NCBI RefSeq assembly: GCF_017745095.1
Contig: NZ_JAGHZZ010000001.1
Location: 434,001-498,000, forward strand
Source of the DNA: Sporocytophaga sp.
Lineage (GTDB): Bacteria; Bacteroidota; Bacteroidia; Cytophagales; Cytophagaceae
Reading direction: 5' to 3'
DNA: 64,000 nucleotides
Shown here: positions 42,718-51,928 of the stretch, one piece after another
Numbering within the stretch: position 1 is the stretch's first letter
Layout: every line of letters begins with the position of its first letter
Program-made: the position numbers and the translations under genes
Notes under the pieces: generated by a model
The model's database searches: none
What the model was told of the DNA's origin: nothing
Seen by the model: the letters and a program-made list of their open reading frames with translations, nothing else

Positions 42718-45684
42718 TTAAGAAACGTGTGTCGTTTCTTTAGCAGGCTCTTTCTTATCTTCCCAGCTAGCAAAGTCTACAAGGATCGGAGAACCAATGC
42801 AAAGTGAAGAATAAGTACCGATAAGTACACCTATCAACATTGCAAAAGAGAATCCTTTGATAGATTCACCACCGAATATAAACAGGATGATGATTACAAA
42901 GATTGTACTCATACCAGTGATAATCGTACGACTCAAAGTATCATTCAAAGCGTTGTTTATAACCTGAGACTGAGTTTTGTCTCCTCTGTGTATCGCAAGG
43001 AATTCACGGATACGGTCAAATACAACAACAGAGTCATTGATTGAATAACCGATAACTGTAAGAATCGCTGCTACGAAAGTTTGATCAATCTCAAGAGAGA
43101 AAGGGACAACTCCGTCTAGAAGGGAAAATAGCGCAAGTACAACAAGTACCACGTGGAATAAACTTACCATTGTTCCAAATGCAAATTGCCATTTTTTGAA
43201 ACGGATAAGGATATATAAGAACATCAACACTATCGCTACACCTAATGAAAGAATAGCAGAAGTTTTAATGTCATCCGCAATGGTTGGTCCTATTTTCGAA
43301 GCGCTTAGCACTTGAGCCTTATTGTCGGAAATTTTAGAAAGTCCGTCATTAAGTGTTTGTTCAGCTTTGATTGGAGCATCATCAGACTCATCATCAACAA
43401 GGAAACGGGTTGTGATTTTTAGTTTGTTGTTAGATCCATAAGTTTTTACTTCTGGAGTAGACCCGAATACGTCATTAAGGTTTTTCTTAACATCCTCAGT
43501 GCTTACAGGCTTTTCGAATTGAACAATAAATGTTCTTCCTCCTTTAAAGTCAACACCCAAGTTGAACCCTTTCATGGAAAGAGAAATGATACCAGCTACA
43601 ATGATAAGTCCTGAAATTGCATAATAAACTTTTCTCTTTCCTATAAAGTCAAAGGTAGTTGTTTTGAACAGGTTGTTCGAGAATTTATTAGAGAAGCTCC
43701 AAGTTCCTTTCTTTCTCATATTGAAGATCACTCTTGTGATCAATACAGAAGTAAAGAATGAACAGAAAATACCTATGATAAGAGTTACTGCGAAACCAAG
43801 GATTAAGCTTGTTCCGAAATATAGAAGTACGAAACCTTTGATCAAAGTAGTTACGTTCGAGTCGATAATCGCTGAGAAAGCATTGCTGTATCCACTGTTA
43901 AGAGCAGTGTCAAGGCTTTTGCCTTCATTAAGATCTTCTTTTACTCTTTCGTTAATAAGTACGTTAGCATCCACGGCAATCGCTATGGAAAGCAAGATAC
44001 CGGCAATACCTGGAAGTGTAAGAACGGCGCCGAGATTGGCCATTACACCCACGATAAATAACAAGTTGAAAAGAAGAGCGATATCTGCTACAAGACCAGC
44101 ATTTGAATAGTAAAGAACCATGAACAGGATTACTATGATCATACCTGCCAACATTGATTTTAAACCAGAATCGATAGCTTCTTTTCCAAGGCTTGGTCCA
44201 ACGATAGTTTCTTCTGCTATTCTAACAGGAGCGGGAAGTTTACCAGCTTTTAGTTTGCTTGCAAGGTCTCTTGCTTCTTCCATTGTGAAGTCACCAGTGA
44301 TAGAGGATTGTCCGTTAGGAATCTCAACTTGTACTACAGGAGCAGAAATAACATTGTCGTCAAGTACAATTGCTACCCTTCTTTTGTTTTTAGGATCGCT
44401 GGAAGCTTCTCTGGTAATATTTTTCCATTTTCTAGCGCCTTCAGCGTTCATACTCATTGAGATCTCATAGCTCTTCGCATTGCTTGAAACGTCAGCTCTT
44501 GCGTCAGTGATTACATCTCCAGTTAGAGAAGTTCTACCTTTCTTCACAGGAACAAGTTCAAGAGTAGTTCCCCCTTGCTCATCTTTATATGGTTTTTGCT
44601 CCCAGATAAAACGCATGTTAGAAGGAATCATAGCTTGTACTTTTGGATCGCTGAAGATTCTATTGATCTTAGCAGTATCTTTTACTTCATATCTTAAAGA
44701 ATATCCGGATCTTAATAGGCTATAGATAGCAGAAGCTTTCTGAGTAGTATCTGTTTTTGCCTGAGCAGTTGTGTCTGCTACTCCAGCAGTATCTGCTTTA
44801 GCAGTGGCAGTAGTGTCACCTTCTGTAAGAAGATTTTTAGCAGCTTCAGAAGTTGGAGCTTTTTCAGCAGCATGTTTTGCTTTAGCATCTTTTTCTTTTG
44901 CAAGAAGGTATTCATTGACCTGGTTAAGGTAAGGAATCACCTCAGGCATATGATAAACTTCTAAAAACTCAAGTTGAGCAGCACCTTGTAAAAGGTTTCT
45001 TACTCTTTGAGGGTTTTCAACACCCGGTAACTCAACCTGGATTCTGCCAGTTCCCTGTATTCTCTGGATGTTTGGCTGAATTACACCGAATTTGTCAATC
45101 CTGTTTCTCAAGATTTCAAAAGAACGGTCAATTGCATCATCAACTTCTGTGTTAATTACCTTTTTTACTTCAGAATCAGAGCTTTTTGAAGTGATTCTTC
45201 CGCTATTTGCAGTGTTTGCAAATATGTGGCTAAGGTTTTGGTCAGGTGCTACTTCTTTGTATGCCTCGAAGAAAAGAGCTGTATAGTCGTCTTTACCGCC
45301 TTTGTATCTTTCTCCAGCAATTTTTAGTGCTTCCTGGAATTTAGGATCTTTAGCGTTGGTGCCTGCAAGCCCTTTAAGTATTTCAACAGGTGAAACTTCA
45401 AGCGTTACGTGCATACCACCCTGAAGGTCAAGACCAAGAGCAAGCTCGTTTTCTTTAACTTCTTTGTAAGTATATTTCATGCCAAATAGATTGTACACCG
45501 GCTTGTCATAAATTGAATCCAGGAATTCCTGTTTCTTGTCAAGATTAATGGTACCATCTTTTTCAGTGGCAAATTCTACTGCCTCGTTCTGTTTTTTCTG
45601 TGCTATGAAAGTAAATGATAAAAAGTACAGGCACAGAAGAGAAATTATGATTGTCAAAGTGACAATGACATTCTTGTTCTTCAT
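42718..45684 (-). CDS. secDF: Fused protein translocase subunit SecDF
   Basis: 988 residues, SecD followed by SecF in one chain, as usual in Bacteroidota. SecD marks: L-G-L-D-L-Q-G-G-M-H-V-T-L-E-V, then a long periplasmic part with an Ala/Thr/Lys-rich insert (about 275-320), then G-P-S-L-G-K-E-A-I and the helices with D-A-N-V-L-I-N-E-R-V-K-E-D. SecF marks: L-G-V-D-F-K-G-G-R, G-P-T-I-A-D-D-I, and Y-S-I-N-D-S-V-V-V-F-D-R-I-R-E. It pulls Sec substrates into the periplasm using the proton gradient; it is the partner of SecA (51929) and all exported proteins here. Confidence 0.96.
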   Translation of the reverse strand: MKNKNVIVTLTIIISLLCLYFLSFTFIAQKKQNEAVEFATEKDGTINLDKKQEFLDSIYDKPVYNLFGMKYTYKEVKENELALGLDLQGGMHVTLEVSPVEILKGLAGTNAKDPKFQEALKIAGERYKGGKDDYTALFFEAYKEVAPDQNLSHIFANTANSGRITSKSSDSEVKKVINTEVDDAIDRSFEILRNRIDKFGVIQPNIQRIQGTGRIQVELPGVENPQRVRNLLQGAAQLEFLEVYHMPEVIPYLNQVNEYLLAKEKDAKAKHAAEKAPTSEAAKNLLTEGDTTATAKADTAGVADTTAQAKTDTTQKASAIYSLLRSGYSLRYEVKDTAKINRIFSDPKVQAMIPSNMRFIWEQKPYKDEQGGTTLELVPVKKGRTSLTGDVITDARADVSSNAKSYEISMSMNAEGARKWKNITREASSDPKNKRRVAIVLDDNVISAPVVQVEIPNGQSSITGDFTMEEARDLASKLKAGKLPAPVRIAEETIVGPSLGKEAIDSGLKSMLAGMIIVILFMVLYYSNAGLVADIALLFNLLFIVGVMANLGAVLTLPGIAGILLSIAIAVDANVLINERVKEDLNEGKSLDTALNSGYSNAFSAIIDSNVTTLIKGFVLLYFGTSLILGFAVTLIIGIFCSFFTSVLITRVIFNMRKKGTWSFSNKFSNNLFKTTTFDFIGKRKVYYAISGLIIVAGIISLSMKGFNLGVDFKGGRTFIVQFEKPVSTEDVKKNLNDVFGSTPEVKTYGSNNKLKITTRFLVDDESDDAPIKAEQTLNDGLSKISDNKAQVLSASKIGPTIADDIKTSAILSLGVAIVLMFLYILIRFKKWQFAFGTMVSLFHVVLVVLALFSLLDGVVPFSLEIDQTFVAAILTVIGYSINDSVVVFDRIREFLAIHRGDKTQSQVINNALNDTLSRTIITGMSTIFVIIILFIFGGESIKGFSFAMLIGVLIGTYSSLCIGSPILVDFASWEDKKEPAKETTHVS

Positions 45685-45788
45685 TTTTTGTATAGTTGTT
45701 ATATGGTTTTAATTAAGAAATTATAGAATCGAAGATTCTTATGAGGGTAAATCCTATTATATATATATAATGGATTAGTCTAAAGCCA

Positions 45789-46133
45789 CTAAGGGGCTTG
45801 GGGTGTAATGATTAGCTGTAAAAGAATCCTGAAATATTTATTTACATAATCAGGCAAGTCAACCTTTTCTTCAAAGTGATTCTGAAGAATTATTATAGGT
45901 GATAAAAATTCAAAGAGTATATCCTGGTGTAAATTTATCTGTACAAAAGGTATAACGGCCTCAAAAGAAGTGATAATGGTTTTTCCGGTATCATCATCTG
46001 AGGCAGCAACATCTTTTACCTTGGATTCATTGTGTATCCCGTCTGTTGACTTAACCGTAATATTGTAAGCCAAAAGAGGGAAGGCTAAAGCGATTCCGAG
46101 TAAAAACTTTAATATGTTGATTTTAAACTTCAT
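45789..46133 (-). CDS. Small exported hypothetical protein
   Basis: 114 residues with a signal peptide (M-K-F-K-I-N-I-L-K-F-L-L-G-I-A-L-A-F-P-L-L-A). The mature part has an acidic segment (A-A-S-D-D-D-T-G-K) and a hydrophobic end. No family recognised. It is upstream of secDF on the same strand by 104 bases. Confidence 0.6.
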   Translation of the reverse strand: MKFKINILKFLLGIALAFPLLAYNITVKSTDGIHNESKVKDVAASDDDTGKTIITSFEAVIPFVQINLHQDILFEFLSPIIILQNHFEEKVDLPDYVNKYFRILLQLIITPQAP

Positions 46134-46204
46134 ACAGTTCAGGCCTGCAAAAGTATGTAGAAATTGTTAATCTGCCAAAAACAGTATTTCATATTTTAAG
46201 TTTA

Positions 46205-46240
46205 TTTGTCCTGGTAAGTATAACTTTATTGGTATATTTG
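46205..46240 (+). promoter_or_regulatory. Candidate promoter of ppa
   Basis: TTTG (46205-46208), a 24-base gap and a perfect -7 TATATTTG (46233-46240), 45 bases before the ATG. The gap is longer than the 20 bases seen at rpsP and rplS. Confidence 0.45.
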
Positions 46241-46285
46241 AGTCTTAATATGGCCCTAGTCATTAACTTTTAAATTATTGGTTTT

Positions 46286-46864
46286 ATGTTTAATCCTTGG
46301 CACGATGTAAGCTACGGGGATAAAAGTCCTGAAGTAGTACAAAGTATTATTGAAATTCCGAAACACTCAAAAGCAAAATACGAGCTTGATAAAGAAAGCG
46401 GTCTGATAAAGTTGGACAGAGTGTTATTTTCAGCAGTTCACTATCCTGCAAATTACGGTTTCATACCACAAACTTATTGCGATGATCATGATCCTTTAGA
46501 TATCTTGGTTATCAGCTCAGTAGCCGTTGATCCGCTTACTTTGATAGAGGCGAAAGTTATCGGTGTAATGCAGATGATTGATAACGATGAAAAAGACGAC
46601 AAAATCATTGCTGTTGCCAAAAATGATATGTCTGTAAATTATATCAATGATATTGAAGAGCTTCCTCCACATACTCTTGTAGAGATGAAGCGTTTCTTCG
46701 AAGATTATAAAAACCTTGAGCAGAAAAAGGTAATTGTAAAGAGATTCCTTCACAAACAGGAAGCTTTCAAAATTATCAATGAAGCAATCGAGCTTTATAA
46801 TGTAACTTTTGCCGATCTGATTGAAGAGAAGAAGCAAAAAGAAATCGCAGGAAAAGTGAAATAA
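46286..46864 (+). CDS. ppa: Inorganic pyrophosphatase (family I)
   Basis: 192 residues. Hydrolyses pyrophosphate from biosynthesis in the cytoplasm. The signature [10 protein letters not shown] (Mg-binding aspartates) is complete, and [13 protein letters not shown] and the basic K-R-F-F-E-D-Y-K are in place. Monocistronic, with a terminator after the gene. Confidence 0.95.
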   Translation: MFNPWHDVSYGDKSPEVVQSIIEIPKHSKAKYELDKESGLIKLDRVLFSAVHYPANYGFIPQTYCDDHDPLDILVISSVAVDPLTLIEAKVIGVMQMIDNDEKDDKIIAVAKNDMSVNYINDIEELPPHTLVEMKRFFEDYKNLEQKKVIVKRFLHKQEAFKIINEAIELYNVTFADLIEEKKQKEIAGKVK

Positions 46865-46894
46865 GCTTAAAGGCAGAAAGCTCAAAGCATAAAG
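46863..46894 (+). repeat. Purine-rich AAGCTTAAAG repeat, degenerate copy downstream of ppa
   Basis: AAGCTTAAAGGCAGAAAGC… and its inverted partner at 46940-46990 flank the ppa/udk terminator. Same motif as the pair at 48261-48287 and 48432-48458. Confidence 0.6.
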
Positions 46895-46900
46895 TAATTT

Positions 46901-46937
46901 AAAGCCTGGATATCAATCCGGGCTTTATTTTTTAAAG
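46901..46937. terminator. Terminator between convergent ppa and udk
   Basis: AAAGCCTGGAT / ATCCGGGCTTT, 11-bp stem (one G-T pair) with a 4-base loop, then T-run. Confidence 0.85.
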
Positions 46938-46951
46938 CTTGCTTTCTTCTT

Positions 46952-47593
46952 TCAACTTTTAGCTTTAAGCTTTCCGCCTTCCGCTTTCAGCTTTATAAAA
47001 CTCAAAACAACCTCCAATCCCTTCTCAAAGCTGTTATTATTTGGAATCACCAGGTCCGCATCGTGCCTGAACGGTTCAATATATTTTTCATAAGTAGGAG
47101 ATACATGATATTCATACCTATATAATACTTCCTCTATAGAATGTCCTCTTTCTGTCTGGTCTCTTGATATCCTCCTTTTGAGTTTTACAGATTCTTTTGC
47201 GTCAACGAAAATTTTGAGATCCAGCTGATTAGCTATTTCTGGGTGATAAAAAACAAAAACACCTTCAATAATGATAACTGGAGCTGGTTTAAAAGTCAGA
47301 GTCTTTGGAGTAAGAGCTGGATTATTAAAAGTATACTCCTCTTTATACACTACCTTATTTTCTTTCAGGTCTTTTAAATCTTTTGCTAGTAGCTCATTGT
47401 CAATGGAAAAAGGTGTGTCAAAATTAACAATACCTTTTGCATCCAATGGCTGAAATTCAATTTTCTTATAATATTCATCCTGGGAAATAAGGCAAACTTC
47501 CTGTTCTCCAAAATGCTTCATGAGCGTTCTGATGAATAAAGTTTTGCCGGAAGCACTACCTCCAGTTATACCTATTATATAAGGTGTATTCAT
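46952..47593 (-). CDS. udk: Uridine kinase, 3' end supplied by a repeat
   Basis: 213 residues from the ATG at 47593 (M-N-T-P-Y-I-I-G); a TTG at 47626 overlapping the rdgB stop (TTGA) could add 11 residues. The P-loop is G-I-T-G-G-S-A-S-G-K-T, with the substrate region S-Q-D-E-Y-Y-K-K and the lid R-R-I-S-R-D-Q-T-E-R-G. It phosphorylates uridine and cytidine for pyrimidine salvage. The last residues, K-L-K-A-E-G-G-K-L-K-A-K-S, are encoded by the purine-rich repeat at 46963-46989, so this tail is probably recent and dispensable. Coupled to rdgB. Confidence 0.92.
   Translation of the reverse strand: MNTPYIIGITGGSASGKTLFIRTLMKHFGEQEVCLISQDEYYKKIEFQPLDAKGIVNFDTPFSIDNELLAKDLKDLKENKVVYKEEYTFNNPALTPKTLTFKPAPVIIIEGVFVFYHPEIANQLDLKIFVDAKESVKLKRRISRDQTERGHSIEEVLYRYEYHVSPTYEKYIEPFRHDADLVIPNNNSFEKGLEVVLSFIKLKAEGGKLKAKS
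46963..46989 (-). repeat. Purine-rich repeat copy inside the udk 3' end
   Basis: 27 bases that differ at two positions from the arm at 48432-48458. On the minus strand they read GCTGAAAGCGGAAGG… and code the last residues of Udk. Confidence 0.8.
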
Positions 47594-47622
47594 ATTTTGA
47601 TATTTAGAAGCTTCTTCAGGAT

Positions 47623-48201
47623 TCAAACTTGCTCCTTCAAAAAGTCGATAAGTTTGGCTACCGCTCTGCCCCTGTGACTTATGGGATTCTTTTCTTCCAT
47701 GGACATCTCAGCAAAAGTTTTTGAAAATCCAATTGGTTGAAAAATGGGATCATAACCAAAACCCTTTGCTCCTCTTTTCTCATTTAATATAATGCCATCA
47801 ACAAAGCCAGTAAAAGCGTATGACTTACCATTGATAATAAGTGTAATCACCGTTTTGAATGTAGCAGACCTGTCAGTTTTTCCTTCCAGGTTTTTTAGAA
47901 GGAGGTTCATATTGTCCTCTGGGGAGCAGCCCGGACCTGCATATCTGGCAGAAATTACGCCTGGAGCTCCATTTAAAGCATTTACTTCTAATCCTGTATC
48001 ATCTGCAAAACAGTTGATTTTATACTTTTCATATACATAAGCAGCCTTTTGTAGAGAATTTCCTTCAATAGTTGGCTGCGTTTCTTCAAGTTCTTCATTG
48101 CATCCAATATCTTGAAGGCTTAGAATTGTATATTGATTTGATAATAAATGCTTTATTTCAGCAAGTTTTCCCTTGTTGTTGGTTGCAAAACAGAGTTCCA
48201 T
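47623..48201 (-). CDS. rdgB: Non-canonical purine NTP (dITP/XTP) pyrophosphatase RdgB/HAM1
   Basis: 192 residues. It removes dITP and XTP from the nucleotide pool, giving the monophosphates. Motifs: A-T-N-N-K-G-K-L-A-E-I, F-A-D-D-T-G-L-E-V-N-A-L-N-G-A-P-G, G-Y-D-P-I-F, and S-H-R-G-R-A near the end. Upstream of udk on the same strand; the end overlaps a possible TTG start of udk. Confidence 0.95.
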   Translation of the reverse strand: MELCFATNNKGKLAEIKHLLSNQYTILSLQDIGCNEELEETQPTIEGNSLQKAAYVYEKYKINCFADDTGLEVNALNGAPGVISARYAGPGCSPEDNMNLLLKNLEGKTDRSATFKTVITLIINGKSYAFTGFVDGIILNEKRGAKGFGYDPIFQPIGFSKTFAEMSMEEKNPISHRGRAVAKLIDFLKEQV

Positions 48202-48260
48202 TTTTTCTTTATTCCTTTTTCCTTATAATATTCTTGAAATTAGAAAATAAATGAAGAAGC

Positions 48261-48458
48261 TGAAAGAGGAAGGCGAAAAGCTTAAAGTAAATAAATGGTA
48301 TGAAAGTAAAAGTTGAAAGTTTAAAGTAAGAATCTTGCCAAGTAATAGTTATAAGGTTTTGAAAGGGATGTCTTTAGGATAAAAGATTTTTTTAACTTTT
48401 CACTTTCCACTTTAAACTTTTTTACTTTCTGCTTTAAGCTTTTCGCCTTCCTCTTTCA
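48261..48458. repeat. Perfect 27-bp inverted-repeat element between rdgB and rpsP
   Basis: Arms 48261-48287 and 48432-48458 are exact complements (TGAAAGAGGAAGG… and …CCTTCCTCTTTCA). The 144-base interior is again made of imperfect copies of GAAAGT/AAAGTTTAAAG. No coding capacity. A third arm copy lies in udk. Confidence 0.85.
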
Positions 48459-48464
48459 AAAAAA

Positions 48465-48496
48465 TTTGGCTCATTAACAAAAAAAGTATACTTTTG
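48465..48496 (+). promoter_or_regulatory. Promoter of the rpsP operon
   Basis: TTTG (48465-48468), 20-base gap, TACTTTTG (48489-48496, perfect TAnnTTTG), 54 bases before the rpsP ATG; abuts the right arm of the inverted repeat. Confidence 0.65.
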
Positions 48497-48549
48497 TGGT
48501 TCGGTTTTAAGATGGACGTGTTCCATCAGTTCAACTAATAACTTATTTT

Positions 48550-49068
48550 ATGCCAGTAAAAATCAGATTAGCGCGTCGCGGACGCAAAAAGCTTGCTCTA
48601 TATGACATAGTAGTAGCTGATTCAAAAGCACCACGTGATGGTCGCTTCATTGAAAAATTGGGTACTTACAACCCAAATACACATCCTGCAATTGTTAAAT
48701 TTGATGAAGAGAGAGCTCTTTATTGGGTTTTAACCGGTGCTCAACCAACTGATACTGCAAGAACTTTGCTTTCAGACAAAGGAATTATGCTTAAAAAGCA
48801 CTTGCAAGTTGGTGTTAACAAAGGTGCAATTACTCAGGATCAGGCAGATAAAAAATTCAATGAATGGTTGAAAGGCAAAGATGCAAAAGTTAGCGGTGCT
48901 GCAACTGAACTTGAGAAGAAAAAAGCTGCTGAGAAAAAGGCTAAGCTTGATGCAGAATCTAAAGTAAATGAGGCTAGAAAAGCTGCAATCAAAGCGAAAG
49001 CTGTAGTTGCGGAAGCTCCTGCAGCTCCTGCAGAAGGTGAAGCTCCTGCTGCTGAGTCTGCTGAATAA
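48550..49068 (+). CDS. rpsP: 30S ribosomal protein S16 with long C-terminal tail
   Basis: 172 residues. The ribosomal domain (first ~85: [24 protein letters not shown]) is standard. It is followed by a tail of about 85 residues rich in Lys, Ala and Glu ending [13 protein letters not shown]. Such tails are common on Bacteroidota S16. First gene of rpsP-rimM-trmD-rplS. Confidence 0.96.
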   Translation: MPVKIRLARRGRKKLALYDIVVADSKAPRDGRFIEKLGTYNPNTHPAIVKFDEERALYWVLTGAQPTDTARTLLSDKGIMLKKHLQVGVNKGAITQDQADKKFNEWLKGKDAKVSGAATELEKKKAAEKKAKLDAESKVNEARKAAIKAKAVVAEAPAAPAEGEAPAAESAE

Positions 49069-49078
49069 TCATTAAGCA

Positions 49079-49630
49079 ATGGATCTGGAGTCCTGTTATA
49101 TTTTAGGGAAAATTACCAGACTGCACGGGGTTAAAGGCGAAGTCGCAATAAAATTCGACGTCGATGATCCTTATGAATACGAAGAATTGGAATCAGTTTT
49201 TTTGGAGAAAAACCAAAAACTGATTCCTTTTTTTATTGATTCCATCCGAATTGTCAAAGACAATATGGCAATTGTCCAGTTTGAAGATGTTGATCTTAAA
49301 ACTGCAGAAAGTTTAATCAATACTTCTTTGTATTTGCCCCTTGAAAATCTTCCCGAGCTGGAAGATGGTCAGTTTTACTATCACGATATTATCGGATATC
49401 AGGTGGAAGATAAAAATCTGGGAAAACTTGGCTTGATCACCAACGTATTTGAGCTTCCCGGCCATGATCTCCTCGAAATGAATTATCAGAATCAAGAGGT
49501 ATTGATTCCTTTACATGACGATATCATTCTTAATGCGGACCAGGAAAAAAAGATCGTCTATGTTGACCTGCCTGCCGGATTAATGGATGTTTATCTTTCC
49601 GAGGAAGGAGAGCCTGATGATGAGGATTGA
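49079..49630 (+). CDS. rimM: 16S rRNA processing / ribosome maturation factor RimM
   Basis: 183 residues. It binds S19 and the 30S head during maturation. N-terminal domain [18 protein letters not shown] and PRC-barrel domain with Y-Y-H-D-I-I-G and I-P-L-H-D-D-I-I are both present. Ten bases after rpsP; its end overlaps trmD. Confidence 0.95.
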   Translation: MDLESCYILGKITRLHGVKGEVAIKFDVDDPYEYEELESVFLEKNQKLIPFFIDSIRIVKDNMAIVQFEDVDLKTAESLINTSLYLPLENLPELEDGQFYYHDIIGYQVEDKNLGKLGLITNVFELPGHDLLEMNYQNQEVLIPLHDDIILNADQEKKIVYVDLPAGLMDVYLSEEGEPDDED

Positions 49631-50315
49631 TATAATTACTTGCCTGCCTAAACTTCTTGATAGTTTTTTTGCTCAGTCTATTTTAAAAAGGGCTCAGGAT
49701 AAGCAACTTGTAGAGGTTCATGTACATGATCTGAGAGATTATTCTCCATTCAAGCACAGGCAGGTAGATGATTATGCATTCGGAGGTGGTGCGGGTATGG
49801 TTTTAATGCCCGAACCGATTGATTTGTGTATTCAAAAGCTTAAGGCAGAAAGAAAGTACGATGCTGTAGTTTATATGACTCCTGACGGAGAAAAGTTTGA
49901 TCAGAAAAAAGCTAACTCTTTTAGTCTGCTTAATAATATCATTCTCCTGTGTGGTCATTATAAAGGTGTCGATGAAAGAATCAGACAAAACCTGATAACC
50001 CACGAATGGACGATAGGTGACTACGTTCTTTCTGGAGGTGAATTGGCTGCAGCAGTAGTTTCAGATGCCATAATCAGGTTAATTCCTGGGGTTCTTTCTG
50101 ACGAAACTTCTGCTCTGACAGATTCTTTTCAGGACGATTTGCTTGCTCCGCCTGTTTTTACCCGTCCAGCAGAATATAAGGGATGGAAAGTCCCTGATGT
50201 GTTACTTAGTGGTCATGAAGCAGAAATCGAAAAATGGAGGACTGCACAAGCACTCGAAAGGACAAAAGTCAGAAGGCCAGATCTTTATAATAAACATTTC
50301 TCAGAAGAAGGTTAG
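49620..50315 (+). CDS. trmD: tRNA (guanine-37-N1)-methyltransferase TrmD
   Basis: 231 residues, starting at M-R-I-D-I-I-T (ATG at 49620; a tandem ATG at 49617 is equally possible). Overlaps rimM by 11 bases, implying coupled translation. It methylates G37 of tRNAs to keep reading frame. SPOUT knot residues are seen in [10 protein letters not shown] and [10 protein letters not shown]. Confidence 0.96.
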   Translation: MRIDIITCLPKLLDSFFAQSILKRAQDKQLVEVHVHDLRDYSPFKHRQVDDYAFGGGAGMVLMPEPIDLCIQKLKAERKYDAVVYMTPDGEKFDQKKANSFSLLNNIILLCGHYKGVDERIRQNLITHEWTIGDYVLSGGELAAAVVSDAIIRLIPGVLSDETSALTDSFQDDLLAPPVFTRPAEYKGWKVPDVLLSGHEAEIEKWRTAQALERTKVRRPDLYNKHFSEEG

Positions 50316-50359
50316 TGCTGAACTTTTTTTGAGACGAATGTGAATAAATATTTTTAATA

Positions 50360-50391
50360 TTTGTAATTGCAATATTTTGCTATTATATTTG
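50360..50391 (+). promoter_or_regulatory. Promoter of rplS
   Basis: TTTG (50360-50363), 20-base gap, perfect TATATTTG (50384-50391), 37 bases before the ATG. It gives rplS its own promoter inside the conserved gene cluster. Confidence 0.65.
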
Positions 50392-50428
50392 CAATCCGTT
50401 TTTGAAAAACCGTTAGACTCTATTTATT

Positions 50429-50857
50429 ATGAGCGATTTAATAAAATTTGTGGAAGCTGAATCAAAAGAGAGAAGAACTGCTCTTCCTGCTTTCAACGCT
50501 GGTGATACTATCACTGTCCACGTTAAAATAACAGAAGGAAATAAGGAAAGAATTCAGCTATTCCAAGGAACAGTAATTCAAAGGAAAAATGTTAACACTA
50601 ACGGTGAAACATTTACTGTAAGAAAAATGTCTAGTGGAGTTGCTGTAGAAAGAATTTTCCCAGTACTTTCTCCTTCAGTTGAAAAAGTAGAATTGGTAAG
50701 AAAAGGTTCTGTAAGAAGAGCAAGATTGTTCTACCTGAGAGATAAAGAAGGTAAAGCAGCGAGAATCAAAGAAGATAAAAAATTTGAAGATAAAGCAAAA
50801 GCTGCTCCTGCAGCACCAAAAGCAGCTAAAGCTCCAAAAGCTAAAGCTAAAGCTTAG
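50429..50857 (+). CDS. rplS: 50S ribosomal protein L19
   Basis: 142 residues. The L19 core ([13 protein letters not shown]…F-Q-G-T-V-I-Q-R-K) is followed by a basic Ala/Lys/Pro tail ([14 protein letters not shown]) of about 25 residues beyond the usual end. Closes the rpsP cluster; strong terminator follows. Confidence 0.96.
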   Translation: MSDLIKFVEAESKERRTALPAFNAGDTITVHVKITEGNKERIQLFQGTVIQRKNVNTNGETFTVRKMSSGVAVERIFPVLSPSVEKVELVRKGSVRRARLFYLRDKEGKAARIKEDKKFEDKAKAAPAAPKAAKAPKAKAKA

Positions 50858-50876
50858 TCTTCTCTTGCAAAAAATT

Positions 50877-50906
50877 AAAAGCCGGTCTCTAAGAGCCGGC
50901 TTTTTT
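50877..50906 (+). terminator. Terminator of the ribosomal protein cluster
   Basis: AAAAGCCGG / CCGGCTTTT stem with extra TCT/AGA pairing inside and a following T-run. Confidence 0.92.
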
Positions 50907-51058
50907 GCTTTAAACTGAAATTTGGTATAACCATTGAAAAATCGTATGAATAGTTTAAATCCATCATTGGTTACAAACTTCTGATGATTTGTTAACATTA
51001 ACGCTTTTTAAATGCTTAATCCCTGTTAAACTTTAAAGTATTCTACCATGTTAATACC

Positions 51059-51066
51059 TATATTTG
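51059..51066 (+). promoter_or_regulatory. Candidate -7 box of dapF
   Basis: Perfect TATATTTG, 28 bases before the ATG. No TTTG at the expected -33 position. Confidence 0.4.
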
Positions 51067-51094
51067 TGCAAGTAGATTTGTTTATTAATTTTTT

Positions 51095-51865
51095 ATGAAT
51101 TTAAAATTCTTTAAATATCAGGGAACAGGTAACGATTTTATCATGATCGATAATCGTAAAAAATTCTTTGATACTGCCAATACTGATCTTGTTAAGTTTT
51201 TGTGCGACAGGAGATTCGGGATCGGTGCAGATGGTTTTATTCTCCTTGAAGAGCACCCTAATTATGATTTTCAGATGGTTTATTTTAATTCAGACGGAAA
51301 TCAAAGTTCTATGTGTGGAAATGGAGGTAGATGCATTGTTCAGTTTGCAAGTGATATGGGGGTAATCGGTAATGAAACTTCATTCCTTGCAATTGACGGC
51401 GAGCATGATGCTTATATCAAAGATGGCTTGGTTCATCTTAAAATGATTGATGTGGAGGCAGTTGAAACAGGGGATGGGTTTTATTTCTTAAATACGGGAA
51501 GCCCTCATTATGTACAATATGTACAAAAAATCAAAGAGTTTGCTGTTTACGACGAAGGATATAAAGTGAGGAATAATGAACGTTTCAGAAAAGAAGGAAC
51601 GAATGTAAACTTTATTGAGAAAGATGGTGACAGGCTGTGGGTTAGAACTTATGAGCGTGGAGTGGAAGATGAAACTTATTCCTGTGGAACGGGAGTTACT
51701 GCTTCAGCATTGGTGGCATCTTTGCAGGGTATGAAAAGTCCGATCCCTGTTACTACGCTTGGTGGAGACCTGAGTATTTCTTTTCAAAAAGCTGAAAAAG
51801 GGTATAAAGATATTTATCTAATTGGTCCCGCAAAACAGGTTTTTGAAGGGATAATAAAAATCTAA
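51095..51865 (+). CDS. dapF: Diaminopimelate epimerase
   Basis: 256 residues. Interconverts LL- and meso-diaminopimelate for lysine and peptidoglycan. The two catalytic cysteines are C74 in S-S-M-C-G-N-G-G-R-C and C197 in Y-S-C-G-T-G-V. N-terminal K-Y-Q-G-T-G-N-D-F is standard. It lies 63 bases before secA on the same strand. Confidence 0.96.
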   Translation: MNLKFFKYQGTGNDFIMIDNRKKFFDTANTDLVKFLCDRRFGIGADGFILLEEHPNYDFQMVYFNSDGNQSSMCGNGGRCIVQFASDMGVIGNETSFLAIDGEHDAYIKDGLVHLKMIDVEAVETGDGFYFLNTGSPHYVQYVQKIKEFAVYDEGYKVRNNERFRKEGTNVNFIEKDGDRLWVRTYERGVEDETYSCGTGVTASALVASLQGMKSPIPVTTLGGDLSISFQKAEKGYKDIYLIGPAKQVFEGIIKI

Positions 51866-51928
51866 TACAGAGTAACTATCAGTTATTGTATTAAAATCTT
51901 AAATTTAGCATTCTAAATATTTATCTCA

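Noticed and set aside
43664-44725. Plus-strand frames of 148, 116 and 81 residues inside secDF
   Set aside because: Antisense shadows of a well-conserved gene; no signal, motif or start context of their own.
46517-46885. 122-residue minus-strand frame opposite ppa
   Set aside because: Phe/Leu/Ile-rich antisense of an intact pyrophosphatase gene; no independent support.
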